Positions 52,860-62,124 of a stretch of DNA of 64,000 nt are shown here, piece after piece. A program made the translations under genes and the position numbers. The notes below the pieces were generated by a model, which was given only the letters and a program-made list of their open reading frames with translations, did no database searches and had not been told where the DNA came from. Within the stretch, counting starts at the first letter, position 1. Every line of letters starts with the position of its first letter. Source of the DNA: an uncultured Sulfitobacter sp. (lineage in GTDB: Bacteria; Pseudomonadota; Alphaproteobacteria; Rhodobacterales; Rhodobacteraceae); NCBI GenBank assembly GCA_947492925.1, contig CANLOQ010000002.1, forward strand, positions 558,001 through 622,000, given 5' to 3'.

Positions 52860-52893
52860 GATGGGGCGCTGATCAAAAGATCAGCGCCCCATC
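52860..52893 (-). terminator. Terminator of the autotransporter gene
   Basis: A perfect 15-bp stem (GATGGGGCGCTGATC and its complement) with a 4-nt loop, 27 bp past the autotransporter stop. On the minus strand it is followed by a short T-rich tract (TTTGTT). Confidence 0.75.
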
Positions 52894-52919
52894 TTGGAAA
52901 GCCGTACCTGAAACGGAGG

Positions 52920-54878
52920 TCAGAACGTCCGCTTGTAACCAATGCTGCCAACCACTCCGCGCGTGCCGTTCTGGCCAAAGGACGCGGAGGCGCTGAAGTT
53001 AACAAACGCGCCGCTGTCCAGCTCACGTACAACCGTCCCCGACAAATAACCCCATGTCCGGTCAGGGCGGGGCGCGGAGACTGCGCCCAGCGTGGCTGCA
53101 TCTGGCCCGACAGAGACAAACAGCGGGTCGTCACCGAGGTCATGCTCGATCGAGCCGCGCAGGTTGAACTTCCAGCCCGGCATGCTGGCGGGACTGATAA
53201 AGGCCGACAGACCCAATGTAATCCGGTTCGCCTCATACTCCGTTTCACCGTACGAAAGGCTTGCGGCACCGTTGGATTCCGTGAACCCGTCGATTGACAC
53301 GTTCTCATGTGTGTAATGGGCAAAGGGGTTCAGTGTGACTTCTGCGTTCACCGGAAAGAACGCTCCGCCACCAATGCGCGCAAAACGGTAGTTGCCGTCG
53401 GTCTCGGCGGTGTAGGTTTCGCGCGCGGTGCCCAGATCAAACGAACGGGTTATATCGCTTACGTCAATGGACCCGCCGCCGATGGCCGCATTCAGGTAGA
53501 ACCGCTGTGAAAGCGCCACCTGACCAAAGACAGCCCCCACAATCAGGTCCGACTCAAATCCGCCGCGGCCGCCATCGAACGTCACTTCGCCCCGATCAAG
53601 GCTGAGGCCCGCACCAAGTGTCGCATTGGCCGTCACCGGCACATCAAAGCCAAAGCGCGCCACGCGTGTGCTGCCTTCGAGACCGGGTGTGACCTGTTGG
53701 GCATCGCTGTCATAGCTGGCCGCTTCAATCCCGGCAAAGAAATCAATCTGGCCAACCTCGCGGCGCAGGCGTTCGCCGTCCGGCCCGGTGTAGGTCAGCA
53801 CAGTCGGGTTGAGCCGCGCTTCAAGAGACAGGCCTTGCTGGCGCAAAGCCGTCAACGTCGCCACGGAAATGGCCCCCGTCTGGGTTGCGGCCTGCAATCC
53901 GGCAAAGGCGGCCTGACCAAAAAGCGCGTGCCCGCTGGTGGTGGGGTGGACGCCGTCAGCAAAAAGGCGCAGCTCGCTGTCAGCGCTTGCATTCAGCCCC
54001 TGAACACAACTCAGTGAGCTGTCGGCGCAGGCCGGGACAAGCGCCGCACCCGGCGCGGTAAATCCGTATCGGGCGGGATCAGCCTGCACCGCGCCCAGCA
54101 GTTTTTGGGAATCCACAATCACCGCATTACCTGCGGTAGCGGCGCGCAATTGGGCGTTGAACGCGTTTGACAGGCCCGTCTGCAGCCCGGCCCCTTGCGG
54201 GCCAAGTGAACGGCCAAAAGGCGTCTGGCCCACATCTGGCACGGTCACAACGATCACGGTCTCGGCACCGGCGGCCTTGACCCGCGTTACCTGCCCGGCC
54301 AGTTCCACGGCGGCCTGTGCCATGTTGGCGGCAGCTGCTTCGGGGGTGATGGCCAAAGCACCGACAGCCCCGGCCTGCGCAAAGACATCATTCGCGCCGC
54401 CCCAAAGGATCACCAGATCATTTGCATCCAAAACCGGCTTGTCCGCCAGCAATCGGTCCACTTGCGTTGTCAACGGAAGGGTTGTGATACCGCCCGAGGG
54501 GTTGTTGCCTATGCCAGCAGGGTTGCTCACACGCGACCCACCCTCAGCGTAGTTGGTGCCACCCACTGCGACTTCGGGCAGTCCGGCCAGCGGCACGGCG
54601 CTGAAGACATTGGGCAGCACATTGAGCCCAAGCGCGCTGCCCAGCACCTCGGCATATGTGCGCGATGATCCATCGGGCGCATTGGTCAGAAAACGGTATT
54701 GGATGTCAGGCAGAAGCCCCATCCCACCGGCTTGCACCGCCTGCGAATAGACACCACCATCGCTCAGACTGTCGCCGACCACGAAAAGGTTGTTGAAACG
54801 CAGTTCATCCGCCGAAGCGGTCGATACAGCAAGACAAAGCAGGGCACCTGCGGCGGTGCCTTTGTTAGTGATGGTCAT
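52920..54878 (-). CDS. GDSL esterase autotransporter (EstA-like)
   Basis: A 652-residue type V secreted esterase. The signal peptide is MTITNKGTAAGALLCLAVSTASA. The passenger is a GDSL/SGNH hydrolase: FVVGDSLSDGG (block I Ser), LVILWGGANDVFAQAG (block III GxND) near residues 145-160, and LFADGVHPTTSGHALFGQ (block V Asp-x-x-His). The C-terminal 260 residues form an autotransporter beta-barrel of alternating beta strands, ending in Phe (VGSIGYKRTF), the sorting signal for the outer membrane. Typical layout of EstA, which cleaves short to medium acyl esters at the surface. The start ATG 54878 has GGGAGGGATCT before it; the frame extends upstream without family support. Confidence 0.92.
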   Translation of the reverse strand: MTITNKGTAAGALLCLAVSTASADELRFNNLFVVGDSLSDGGVYSQAVQAGGMGLLPDIQYRFLTNAPDGSSRTYAEVLGSALGLNVLPNVFSAVPLAGLPEVAVGGTNYAEGGSRVSNPAGIGNNPSGGITTLPLTTQVDRLLADKPVLDANDLVILWGGANDVFAQAGAVGALAITPEAAAANMAQAAVELAGQVTRVKAAGAETVIVVTVPDVGQTPFGRSLGPQGAGLQTGLSNAFNAQLRAATAGNAVIVDSQKLLGAVQADPARYGFTAPGAALVPACADSSLSCVQGLNASADSELRLFADGVHPTTSGHALFGQAAFAGLQAATQTGAISVATLTALRQQGLSLEARLNPTVLTYTGPDGERLRREVGQIDFFAGIEAASYDSDAQQVTPGLEGSTRVARFGFDVPVTANATLGAGLSLDRGEVTFDGGRGGFESDLIVGAVFGQVALSQRFYLNAAIGGGSIDVSDITRSFDLGTARETYTAETDGNYRFARIGGGAFFPVNAEVTLNPFAHYTHENVSIDGFTESNGAASLSYGETEYEANRITLGLSAFISPASMPGWKFNLRGSIEHDLGDDPLFVSVGPDAATLGAVSAPRPDRTWGYLSGTVVRELDSGAFVNFSASASFGQNGTRGVVGSIGYKRTF

Positions 54879-55034
54879 AGATCCCTCCCAGAACGGGTGC
54901 ATGTTGCACCCTTGGGTAGAACACTGTCGGCTAAAACAGATTCTGTAAATGGAGAGTGCGCGCATGGAACAGGCCAAGAAGGCCTCTAGGCCCGTGACGT
55001 CGCGGCAGCATGGCTGGTTTCTATGCGTGCCCGC

Positions 55035-56069
55035 TTATGTGGTGACTGACCGATGGTCCTCCGCGATCATCCACAGGGTCAACGACGCGCTTTTGCCATG
55101 TGCCGCGTAGCCGGAACAAAGCGTCAAAGAAGTTCTGGCATCGTCGGACAAGAGCGTTGCCATGTCATCGGATACGGCTGTCTTGGCTCCGATGTCGCGG
55201 GCGGCCCCTTCGATGCGGGCGGCGGTGTTCATGGTGTCACCCAGCAGGGCAATCTCTTTCTTCCAGTCACCGATCTCGCCCGCGGCAAGAGGGCCGCAAT
55301 GGATCGCAATGCGCAGATGTGGGGCTGATCCGAAATCACTGCGGTATCTTGGGGCGGCCTTTGCCAAAGCGCGGTGCATGTCGGCAGCACAGCGCAATGC
55401 CGCATTCGCAACGCCTTTCTGCTGTAGACGCCATGTCACAAAGACCGCGTCACCCACATAGCGGTGAACATCCCCGCGTGCAGTTTCGATTGGCCCGGCC
55501 AGATCCAGCGCGACATCGCCGAGGAATTCGTGAAACCGCAAGTCTCCGATCCGTTCGGCCAGCGCGGTAGAGCCGACCAGATCAGCCACCAGTACAATCC
55601 GGTCCTCCACGCGCGGCTGGCGGTATCGCCCGGTCAAAAGCGACAGCGTCGCCTCGGACCCGAGCAATCGTGTAACTTCGATAATGGTGGAAATCAGTGC
55701 GGCGATCAGCACGGACATTCCGAAGATGTAGAGAAAGCCGGGGTCGTCCCAGATGACCACATCCGAGATTAGCCAGATGGGCAGGGTCAATCCGACAACA
55801 ATGAAAAAACTGAACGCAAGCGCGCGCAGCAGCACAAGCACGGCAAGCGGCAACCGCCGCAAGATCGACCCGCGCCGTGTCGTGCGTGACAGCAGTTCTG
55901 TTAGCGTACAGCCCAGCCCGATTAGCAGCCCGCTCAGCGCACCTTCCACCAGATCAACGGCTGATGGCACACCGCCATGACGGATCGTTGCGATCAACAG
56001 GCCGATCACAACGGACACGAGCAGGATTTTTGCCAAGAACATCAGGTGATTGAAGTGGTGAATGCGCAC
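55035..56069 (-). CDS. Membrane-bound class III adenylate/guanylate cyclase
   Basis: A 344-residue protein. The first 140 residues hold about four membrane segments (MFLAKILLVSVVIGLLIATI, ALSGLLIGLGCTLTELL, LAVLVLLRALAFSFFIVVGLTLPIWLI, FLYIFGMSVLIAALISTIIEV). Then a class III catalytic domain: VLVADLVGSTALAERIGDLRF with the first metal Asp, VHRYVGDAVFVTWR with the second, and LRIAIHCGPLAAGEIGDWKKEIALLGDTMNTAARIE. It makes cAMP or cGMP from ATP or GTP; the purine-specifying residues are not decisive by eye. Adenylate cyclase of this short membrane type is usual in Rhodobacteraceae. It follows a terminator and precedes the autotransporter gene on the same strand. Confidence 0.9.
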   Translation of the reverse strand: MRIHHFNHLMFLAKILLVSVVIGLLIATIRHGGVPSAVDLVEGALSGLLIGLGCTLTELLSRTTRRGSILRRLPLAVLVLLRALAFSFFIVVGLTLPIWLISDVVIWDDPGFLYIFGMSVLIAALISTIIEVTRLLGSEATLSLLTGRYRQPRVEDRIVLVADLVGSTALAERIGDLRFHEFLGDVALDLAGPIETARGDVHRYVGDAVFVTWRLQQKGVANAALRCAADMHRALAKAAPRYRSDFGSAPHLRIAIHCGPLAAGEIGDWKKEIALLGDTMNTAARIEGAARDIGAKTAVSDDMATLLSDDARTSLTLCSGYAAHGKSASLTLWMIAEDHRSVTT

Positions 56070-56100
56070 TGGTCGATGGCTTTCGGTCTAAGGGCGAAGG

Positions 56101-56139
56101 ACAAAAAGGGGTGCCGGTTTTTCGGCACCCCCGTTTTGT
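56101..56139 (-). terminator. Strong terminator of the 56169-57728 binding-protein gene
   Basis: Stem GGGGTGCCG/CGGCACCCC flanked by A and T runs (ACAAAA, TTTTGT) that also pair. On the minus strand it is followed by CCCCTTTTTGT. It can stop transcription in both directions. Confidence 0.85.
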
Positions 56140-56168
56140 GTTGTTGATGTTGAGAGGCGGTTTTGGCC

Positions 56169-57728
56169 CTAATTGACGCTTACCCAACGCAGGATAAAGA
56201 AGTTGTCGGGGCGCTGCGTCATCTCAATATTGGCCTGTGTGCCCCAGACCAGAGGCTGCACGTACAGCGGCACATAGGCGACCTCTTCCTGCATGATTTT
56301 TGTGGTTTCATCCAGCATGGCCTGCCGCTTGGTGTCGTCAATCTCTGACTGGATCATCGGCAGCAGTTCATCAATCCGTGCGTTTGAGTACCCGCCGAAA
56401 TTCCATGATCCCAGCTTTTTTTCAGCGTTGGGCGTAGAGGCGAGGAAGCGCAGCGGATGTTCGGCGTCAAACGTACCGGGGGACCAGCCAAGCAGATACA
56501 TATCGTAATTATCGGCGCGCAGCTCTGGCCAGTAGTTTTGCACCGGCATCGCGTCCAGTGTTGCTTTGATCCCCACCTGCGCCAGCATGCCGGTCACGGC
56601 CTGACAGACAGCTTCATCATTCAGATAGCGGTCGTTGGGGCATTTCAGACCAAAGGAAAACCCGTCCGCATATCCCGCTTCGGCCAGCAGTGTGCGGGCT
56701 TTTTCCACATCATAGGCGGGCCGGCCCGCCAGATCGCTGGAAAAGCCGCGCATGGCGGGGCTGACCAACTGGCTGACCTCTGCGGCATTGCCGCGCATGA
56801 TGGTTTGCAGAATCGCGGGCACGTTGACCGCGTGCGCCACGGCTTGCCGGACGCGCACATCGGCAAAGGGGTTCTTGTCTGTGGTTTCAGCCGAATATTT
56901 CAGGGCAGGGGCCTCGTGCGGGAAGCCCAACATGATGACCCGTGCCTCGATCCCCTGAATGACGTTGATGTCGGGGTTGGCCTTGAGCCGCTCTGTATCC
57001 TGTATCGGGACGGGGTTGATGAAATCCACATCGCCTGACAGTAGGGCCGCAACGGCGGTGGCCGGGTTCTGAATGGGCGTCAGTTCCGCGCGGGTGATGT
57101 TATGGGTGGCTTCGTCCCACCAGTCTGCGTGTGGCTCAAGCACCGTGCGCAGCCCCGGCTCGCGCGCCGTGACCCTGAACGCACCCGTGCCGTTGGTGTT
57201 CAGCGTGGCATGGTTGCCGTTGTCCTTGTCGGGGCGGGCGGCGTTGTTGGCCTCGGCCCAGCCGCTGTCGACCATCATCCAGTTGGCGATGCTGTCGGGA
57301 AAGATCGGGTTTGGCGCGGATGTCATGATATCGACGGTGAAATCGTCAACCACCTTAACCTCGGACACGGGCGCAAACCAGCTTCGGGTGTCGGCTTCCT
57401 CGGACGAGGCGCGCTGATAGGAAAACAGCACGTCTTCGGCGGTGAAGTCAGCGCCGTCATGAAATTTCACACCCTGCCGAAGGGTAAACCGCCATCCCTC
57501 ACCTGCGCCAATCGGCTCCCATGCTGTCGCCAGCGCCGGTTCAATTGACATATCCTTGCCGCGCCGCACGAGGCCTTCGTAGACGTTGTTAAGAAAACCC
57601 AGCACGGCGGCAGAGTTGACCGCATGCGGGTCCATCGTCTGTGGATCAGTGGTTTCGGCCCAGGTGAATTCGGCGGCATGGGCCGTGGTGGCCAGCAACA
57701 GGGCGGCAGCGGTGAGAGAAAGGCGCAT
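56169..57728 (-). CDS. Peptide/nickel-type ABC transporter substrate-binding protein
   Basis: A 519-residue periplasmic binding protein of the SBP_bac_5 family. Signal peptide MRLSLTAAALLLATTAHAAEF. Family blocks: TDPQTMDPHAVNSAAVLGFLNNVYEGLVRRG near residues 27-57, WRFTLRQGVKFHDGADFTAEDVLFSYQR near residues 77-104, and DVRVRQAVAHAVNVPAIL in the second lobe. It captures peptides or similar solutes for a Dpp/Opp permease. It has its own terminator. It is a paralogue of the 58376-59956 product (same motif order), so the two may serve different ligands. Confidence 0.92.
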   Translation of the reverse strand: MRLSLTAAALLLATTAHAAEFTWAETTDPQTMDPHAVNSAAVLGFLNNVYEGLVRRGKDMSIEPALATAWEPIGAGEGWRFTLRQGVKFHDGADFTAEDVLFSYQRASSEEADTRSWFAPVSEVKVVDDFTVDIMTSAPNPIFPDSIANWMMVDSGWAEANNAARPDKDNGNHATLNTNGTGAFRVTAREPGLRTVLEPHADWWDEATHNITRAELTPIQNPATAVAALLSGDVDFINPVPIQDTERLKANPDINVIQGIEARVIMLGFPHEAPALKYSAETTDKNPFADVRVRQAVAHAVNVPAILQTIMRGNAAEVSQLVSPAMRGFSSDLAGRPAYDVEKARTLLAEAGYADGFSFGLKCPNDRYLNDEAVCQAVTGMLAQVGIKATLDAMPVQNYWPELRADNYDMYLLGWSPGTFDAEHPLRFLASTPNAEKKLGSWNFGGYSNARIDELLPMIQSEIDDTKRQAMLDETTKIMQEEVAYVPLYVQPLVWGTQANIEMTQRPDNFFILRWVSVN

Positions 57729-57855
57729 GAAAGTGTCCTTGTATGACAGCGAGATGAGGCCGCAACGATGCCGTTGCCGCAGGCAAAGCGCAAGGGGTGG
57801 CCGTTTGGAGGGGCTGTCAAGCAGGCGGGATCACACGCATGTGACCAGCACAGCC

Positions 57856-58239
57856 CTAGCGGTACAAGACAGCACAGGTGGTTGGGACACCGTCAAAAGC
57901 GAATTGCCGGGCTTTGTGTATGCCGTACTTCAATTCAGGTCGGCTTTTGATCCTGAGAGCCGCGATGGATGACGCAAATTTATGTGTCGGCGCCATGATC
58001 CATTGCCAGCGGTGGAAAGGTGGGGTGCCACGAAAAGGTGCGGTTTCAAGGCGAAGATAGGCCTTGCCATTGCTTACACCGCATTCGATGTCAGTGGCAT
58101 AGGCCTTACCGCCTGCCATTTGGCTTTTTACGTAGTGATCAAGTTGCTTGGCCGTCATCCAGTTGGTGGTGTCTGCACCGACTGCTGTGCCAAGGAGCAG
58201 CGCTATCATGACAGCTTTCAAAAGTGTTTTGCCGGGCAT
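57856..58239 (-). CDS. Small secreted protein of unknown function
   Basis: A 127-residue protein with a signal peptide (MPGKTLLKAVMIALLLGTAVGA). The mature part has two Cys (ECGVSNGKAYL and PTTCAVLYR), which could form a disulfide, and several Trp/His (FHRWQWIMAPTHK). It looks like a compact beta-rich periplasmic protein. No known family is recognised. It sits between two binding-protein genes, downstream of a terminator. An AAAGGG site stands before ATG 58239. Confidence 0.6.
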   Translation of the reverse strand: MPGKTLLKAVMIALLLGTAVGADTTNWMTAKQLDHYVKSQMAGGKAYATDIECGVSNGKAYLRLETAPFRGTPPFHRWQWIMAPTHKFASSIAALRIKSRPELKYGIHKARQFAFDGVPTTCAVLYR

Positions 58240-58330
58240 ATGACAACCCTTTCCGATCAGGGGAAAGACCTACCGAAGCGGACACACAAACGGGTGTTTT
58301 GTACCAGAGCGTTTCCGACACACCATTGAA

Positions 58331-58356
58331 AAGAGGGCGCAGACATCCGCGCCCTC
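58331..58356 (-). terminator. Terminator of the 58376-59956 binding-protein gene
   Basis: Stem GAGGGCGC/GCGCCCTC with an 8-nt loop, followed on the minus strand by TTTTCAATG. It lies 20 bp past the stop. Confidence 0.8.
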
Positions 58357-58375
58357 CTTACTTCTCAAAGGTATA

Positions 58376-59956
58376 TCAATTCATCTTGAAGTATTTGAAC
58401 TTTGGTGAATCCTCGGCCTCCACAACCGTATCCACACCCGACTTCATGCCCCAGTTCAGCACCTGATGGTGCAGCGGCACATAAAGCGCTTCTTCCTGAA
58501 CAACTTCCCAGATCGCCGCGATATCGGCGTTGCGGGCTTCTAGATCGGTGTTGGACGCAAGGCTGACGATCTTCTCGTTCAGCTCGGGATTGTTGTAGCG
58601 CGTCCCGTTCCACGAACCATATTTGTCATCCCGCCCGTGCACGAGGAAGTTGAAGATATACTCGCTGTCGTAGGTCGGCACACCCCACCCCAGCATGTAG
58701 AAATCCGTCTCCAGCGTGTTGATCAGCGGGAAGTGCTGCGCCTTGGGTTTTGCGTCAAGGTTCACGGTGACGCCAATCTGCGCATACATGCCCACGGCGG
58801 CCTGGCAAATGGCCTCATCATTGACGTAGCGGTCGTTCGGGCAATCAAGCTGCACCGAGAACCCGTCGCCGTAGCCTGCTTCTTCCATCAGCTTTTTCGC
58901 GCCTTCGATGTCGGTCTTCGAAGATGCGTCCATCGCCTCGTCCCAGCCGTTGACAAACGGCGGTGCGATCATGCCGGCAGGGGCGGATTGCCCGCGCATC
59001 ACGACCTGTTTGATGGCATCGCGGTTGATCGCCATGTTCATCGCCTGACGTACACGTTTGTCCGCAAAGGGATTCTTGCCCTCAACATTGTCATTGGCAA
59101 GGTCCGCATCACCGGAGTTCATGCCGAAAAAGATCACCCGGTTTTGAGGCGCCGTGCGCACGTCCAGACCCTCGGTGCTGTCCACCCGCTCCAAATCCTG
59201 TACCGGCACGTCCTGAATGAAGTCTACTTCGCCCGATAGCAGGGCCGCCACTCGGGTCGCGGCATTCTGGATGGGGGTATAGACAATTTCGGAAACTTCC
59301 AGCGGGAATTCCCCGATGCCCCAATAGGTCTCATTGGCGCTCAGCACGGTCTTCACATCAGGCTCACGGCTGACCAGCTTGTAGGGGCCGGTGCCATTGG
59401 CGTTCTTGGCCGCAAAGGTGTCTTCGCCGCCCTCATAGTCCTGCACTTTGACAGCGCCGTTTGCCTCTGCCCATTCCTTGTCCATAATGAACATGTTGGT
59501 CAGGTTACTGGGCATGATGGGGTTGGGGCCATCTGTCACGATCTCGATGGTCATTGCATCCGGCGCACGGACTTCTTTGACCGATGCCAGCAGTTCCTTA
59601 TAGTCACTGTCTGGCGTCATCGCGCGTTCAAGGCTGAATTTCACATCCGAGCTGTCAAAGGCAGACCCGTCATGGAATGTCACCCCTTCGCGCAGCTTGA
59701 AGGTCCATACATTCGGATCATCGGGGGAGGGTGCCCATTCTGTTGCCAAGGCGGGCACGATGGCACCGGAATGATCGCGCATGACCAGCGGTTCCATGAT
59801 CTGATGCGCCAGCGCGGATGTCGGCCCCTCGTTCTGGGCGTGCGGATCAAGCGTGAGCGCATCGCCCGCGCGGGCCCAGCGCAGCGTCTCGGCGCTGGCC
59901 ATTGCGGTCGTCGACATAAGGAGTGCCGCAGAAAGCAGTGTTGTGGATTTTTTCAT
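58376..59956 (-). CDS. Peptide-type ABC transporter substrate-binding protein
   Basis: A 526-residue SBP_bac_5-family periplasmic protein. Signal peptide MKKSTTLLSAALLMSTTAMASAE. Blocks: ARAGDALTLDPHAQNEGPTSALAHQIMEPL near residues 26-55, WTFKLREGVTFHDGSAFDSSDVKFSLERA, and DKRVRQAMNMAINRDAIKQVV in the second lobe. The start was set at ATG 59956 by the signal peptide and a GGGGAA site, though the frame runs on to 60241 through the tRNA. Likely ligand: a di- or oligopeptide, opine or similar; not determinable. It is separated from the dppBCDF-type genes by four genes. Confidence 0.92.
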   Translation of the reverse strand: MKKSTTLLSAALLMSTTAMASAETLRWARAGDALTLDPHAQNEGPTSALAHQIMEPLVMRDHSGAIVPALATEWAPSPDDPNVWTFKLREGVTFHDGSAFDSSDVKFSLERAMTPDSDYKELLASVKEVRAPDAMTIEIVTDGPNPIMPSNLTNMFIMDKEWAEANGAVKVQDYEGGEDTFAAKNANGTGPYKLVSREPDVKTVLSANETYWGIGEFPLEVSEIVYTPIQNAATRVAALLSGEVDFIQDVPVQDLERVDSTEGLDVRTAPQNRVIFFGMNSGDADLANDNVEGKNPFADKRVRQAMNMAINRDAIKQVVMRGQSAPAGMIAPPFVNGWDEAMDASSKTDIEGAKKLMEEAGYGDGFSVQLDCPNDRYVNDEAICQAAVGMYAQIGVTVNLDAKPKAQHFPLINTLETDFYMLGWGVPTYDSEYIFNFLVHGRDDKYGSWNGTRYNNPELNEKIVSLASNTDLEARNADIAAIWEVVQEEALYVPLHHQVLNWGMKSGVDTVVEAEDSPKFKYFKMN

Positions 59957-60127
59957 TGTTTTTCCCCGTTTTTGTTGATCCCCGCAGTCTTGTTGAGAAG
60001 GCACGGTGGTGCAAGCAGGTAATTGGGGAGCGGGTCTGCGGGCTAAAGCGCGTACCATTTCTTCTAAAATCGCAGGATGGCCGGCCAGCCAGATACACGC
60101 GATCTTGATGGTATGTGAGGGAGGAAG

Positions 60128-60202
60128 TGGCAGCCCGTAGGGGAATCGAACCCCTCTTTCCAGGTTGAAAACCTGGCGTCCTAACCGATAGACGAACGGG
60201 CC
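60128..60202 (-). tRNA. tRNA-Glu (anticodon UUC)
   Basis: On the minus strand the sequence folds as a complete cloverleaf. The acceptor is GGCCCGT/ACGGGCT (G1-U72) and the anticodon stem CCAGG/CCTGG has loop TTTTCAA (anticodon TTC). The T arm is AGGGG-TTCGATT-CCCCT. Discriminator G is followed by an encoded CCA (60128-60130). Confidence 0.97.
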
Positions 60203-60276
60203 ACTGCGCGGTTCTTTACGGATTGGACGGGCAACGCGCAAGGGGTAATTGTGAGCCTTTGCGCAAAAAATATTAT

Positions 60277-62025
60277 TCAGGCCCGGGCCGCATCCTCAAG
60301 ACGCAGCTGTACCGACCGCCGCCCGCGCCAGTCGTTGATATCCAGCCGTCCGGCCAGGTGAAAACGTGCACCACCGTGGCTTTCAAACGCGGGGCCCATC
60401 GGGCCGTCAAACGCTCCAAAGGCAATTGCGTCCATTCTGCCGCCCAGACCGTCGCCAAAACTGATCTTGAGGTGGCTTTCCCCCACGCGCTTGGCAAACA
60501 GGATCTGCATATCGGCAAAAACATAGCGCGGCGCGGGCGCGGCAGCACCAAAAGGGCCAGCCTGTTCGATCATTTCGGTCAGCTCTACCGTAGCCGCCCC
60601 GGGCATCAGCAGCCCGGTCACATTCAGATCGGCCGGACCGCCCAGATGCGCGCCTTGTTTGGCCAGCATTTCGCCCAGCCGGGCCATCGCCGCCTCGATC
60701 TTGTCTTCTGCCACGGTCAGGCCCGCGGCCATCTTGTGCCCGCCACCTTTGATCAGCAGCCCTTCGGCGGCCAGCCGCTGTATCGGCGCGCCCAGATCGA
60801 TGCCCGAAACGGACCGGCCTGACCCTTTGCCAATACCGTCGGCCACGCCGATCACAATCGACGGCCGGTTTGACGCCTCTTTCAGCCGCGACGCGACGAT
60901 CCCGACCACACCGGGATGCCAGTCGGGGCCGCTGGCCCAGACGAGCGGCGCGTCAAAGCCGCGTGTTTCGGCCTGTGCCAATGCCGCGGCACGGACGGCG
61001 GCCTCCACGTCACGGCGCTCGGTATTCAGCGTATCCAGCCTTTCCGCCAGCGCTGCCGTCTCGTGTGGATCGTCCGATGCCAACAGCCGTGCGCCCAGAT
61101 CGGCCTGACCAATGCGCCCGCCCGCGTTGATGCGCGGGCCCAGCAGGAAACCAAGGTGATAGGCGGTGGGGGCCGTTTCCATCCGGGCCACATCCGCCAG
61201 CGCGCTCAGACCGGGACGCGCCCGGCGTGCCATGACACGCAGACCCTGACGGACAAATGCGCGGTTCACCCCCGTCAGCGGGGCCACATCCGCGACCGTC
61301 GCCAGCGCAACCAGATCAAGCATCGCCATCAAATCCGGTCCTGTGGTGCCAGCCTCGCGCAATTGCCGTCCGGCCTCCACCAACATCAGAAAAACCACTG
61401 CCGCCGCGCAAAGATGCGCACAGCTGCCGTCCTCGTCCTGCCGGTTGGGATTCACGATGGCCAACGCATCCGGCAGGGTCTCGCCGCCCAAGTGGTGATC
61501 AAGCACAATCACATCCGCTTGGCTGGCCGCAGCAATCGGGCCATGCGACAGGGTCCCGCAATCCACACAAATAATCAGATCATGAGTGGCGGCAAGCTCC
61601 GCCATCGCCTCTTCATTGGGTCCGTACCCTTCGTCAATCCGGTCCGGTACATAGAGCGTCGCGCGCGCACCCATCTGGCGCAGCCAGATCAGCAAAAGCG
61701 CGGCTGAACTGCCCCCGTCCACATCATAATCGGCAAATACCGCAATCCGCTCGCGTCCCTTCACGGCCCGCAAAAATCGGCCCGCTGCAGTCTCCATGTC
61801 CCTGAGGCTTCGCGGATCGGGCAGCAGGTCGCGCAAGGCGGGGGCCAGAAACGCCTCCGCCGCGTCGGGTGCCACCCCGCGCCGTGCCAGAACCTGACAG
61901 ACTGCCGGGGGCAGGGCGGTTCGCTGGGTCAGCAATTCAGCGGCACGCGTTGTCTCCACTCCGGGGCCAACCCAGCGGCGCGATGTCAACGAGGCTTCAA
62001 CCCCGAGAAAAGCCGTCTCAGCCAC
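60277..62025 (-). CDS. recJ: Single-stranded-DNA-specific exonuclease RecJ
   Basis: A 582-residue 5'-3' exonuclease acting in recombination and mismatch repair. The DHH domain has VFADYDVDGGSSAALLL (metal Asp residues), IICVDCGTLSHGPI and VIVLDHHLGG near residues 157-166. The DHHA1 domain has IKGGGHKMAAGLTV (GGGHxxAAG motif) near residues 435-448, and an OB-fold follows. Start GTG 62025 (VAETAFLGVEASLTSRRW) is chosen over the longer frame because a GAGGTG site precedes it. glpX lies upstream on the same strand with about 100 bp between. Length is usual for Rhodobacteraceae. Confidence 0.93.
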   Translation of the reverse strand: MAETAFLGVEASLTSRRWVGPGVETTRAAELLTQRTALPPAVCQVLARRGVAPDAAEAFLAPALRDLLPDPRSLRDMETAAGRFLRAVKGRERIAVFADYDVDGGSSAALLLIWLRQMGARATLYVPDRIDEGYGPNEEAMAELAATHDLIICVDCGTLSHGPIAAASQADVIVLDHHLGGETLPDALAIVNPNRQDEDGSCAHLCAAAVVFLMLVEAGRQLREAGTTGPDLMAMLDLVALATVADVAPLTGVNRAFVRQGLRVMARRARPGLSALADVARMETAPTAYHLGFLLGPRINAGGRIGQADLGARLLASDDPHETAALAERLDTLNTERRDVEAAVRAAALAQAETRGFDAPLVWASGPDWHPGVVGIVASRLKEASNRPSIVIGVADGIGKGSGRSVSGIDLGAPIQRLAAEGLLIKGGGHKMAAGLTVAEDKIEAAMARLGEMLAKQGAHLGGPADLNVTGLLMPGAATVELTEMIEQAGPFGAAAPAPRYVFADMQILFAKRVGESHLKISFGDGLGGRMDAIAFGAFDGPMGPAFESHGGARFHLAGRLDINDWRGRRSVQLRLEDAARA

Positions 62026-62124
62026 AGGACACCTCGCCCGCGCACCCGGGCGTGTCCCCACGCTTCATCTTTCCAATACAACACATACCCGGCCCTCCAC
62101 AGGCGCTGCCGCCTGACAGAAGGC

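Noticed and set aside
59957-60241. N-terminal extension of the 58376-59956 binding protein through the tRNA gene
   Set aside because: The signal peptide begins at ATG 59956 with its own ribosome site, and the extension runs across tRNA-Glu.
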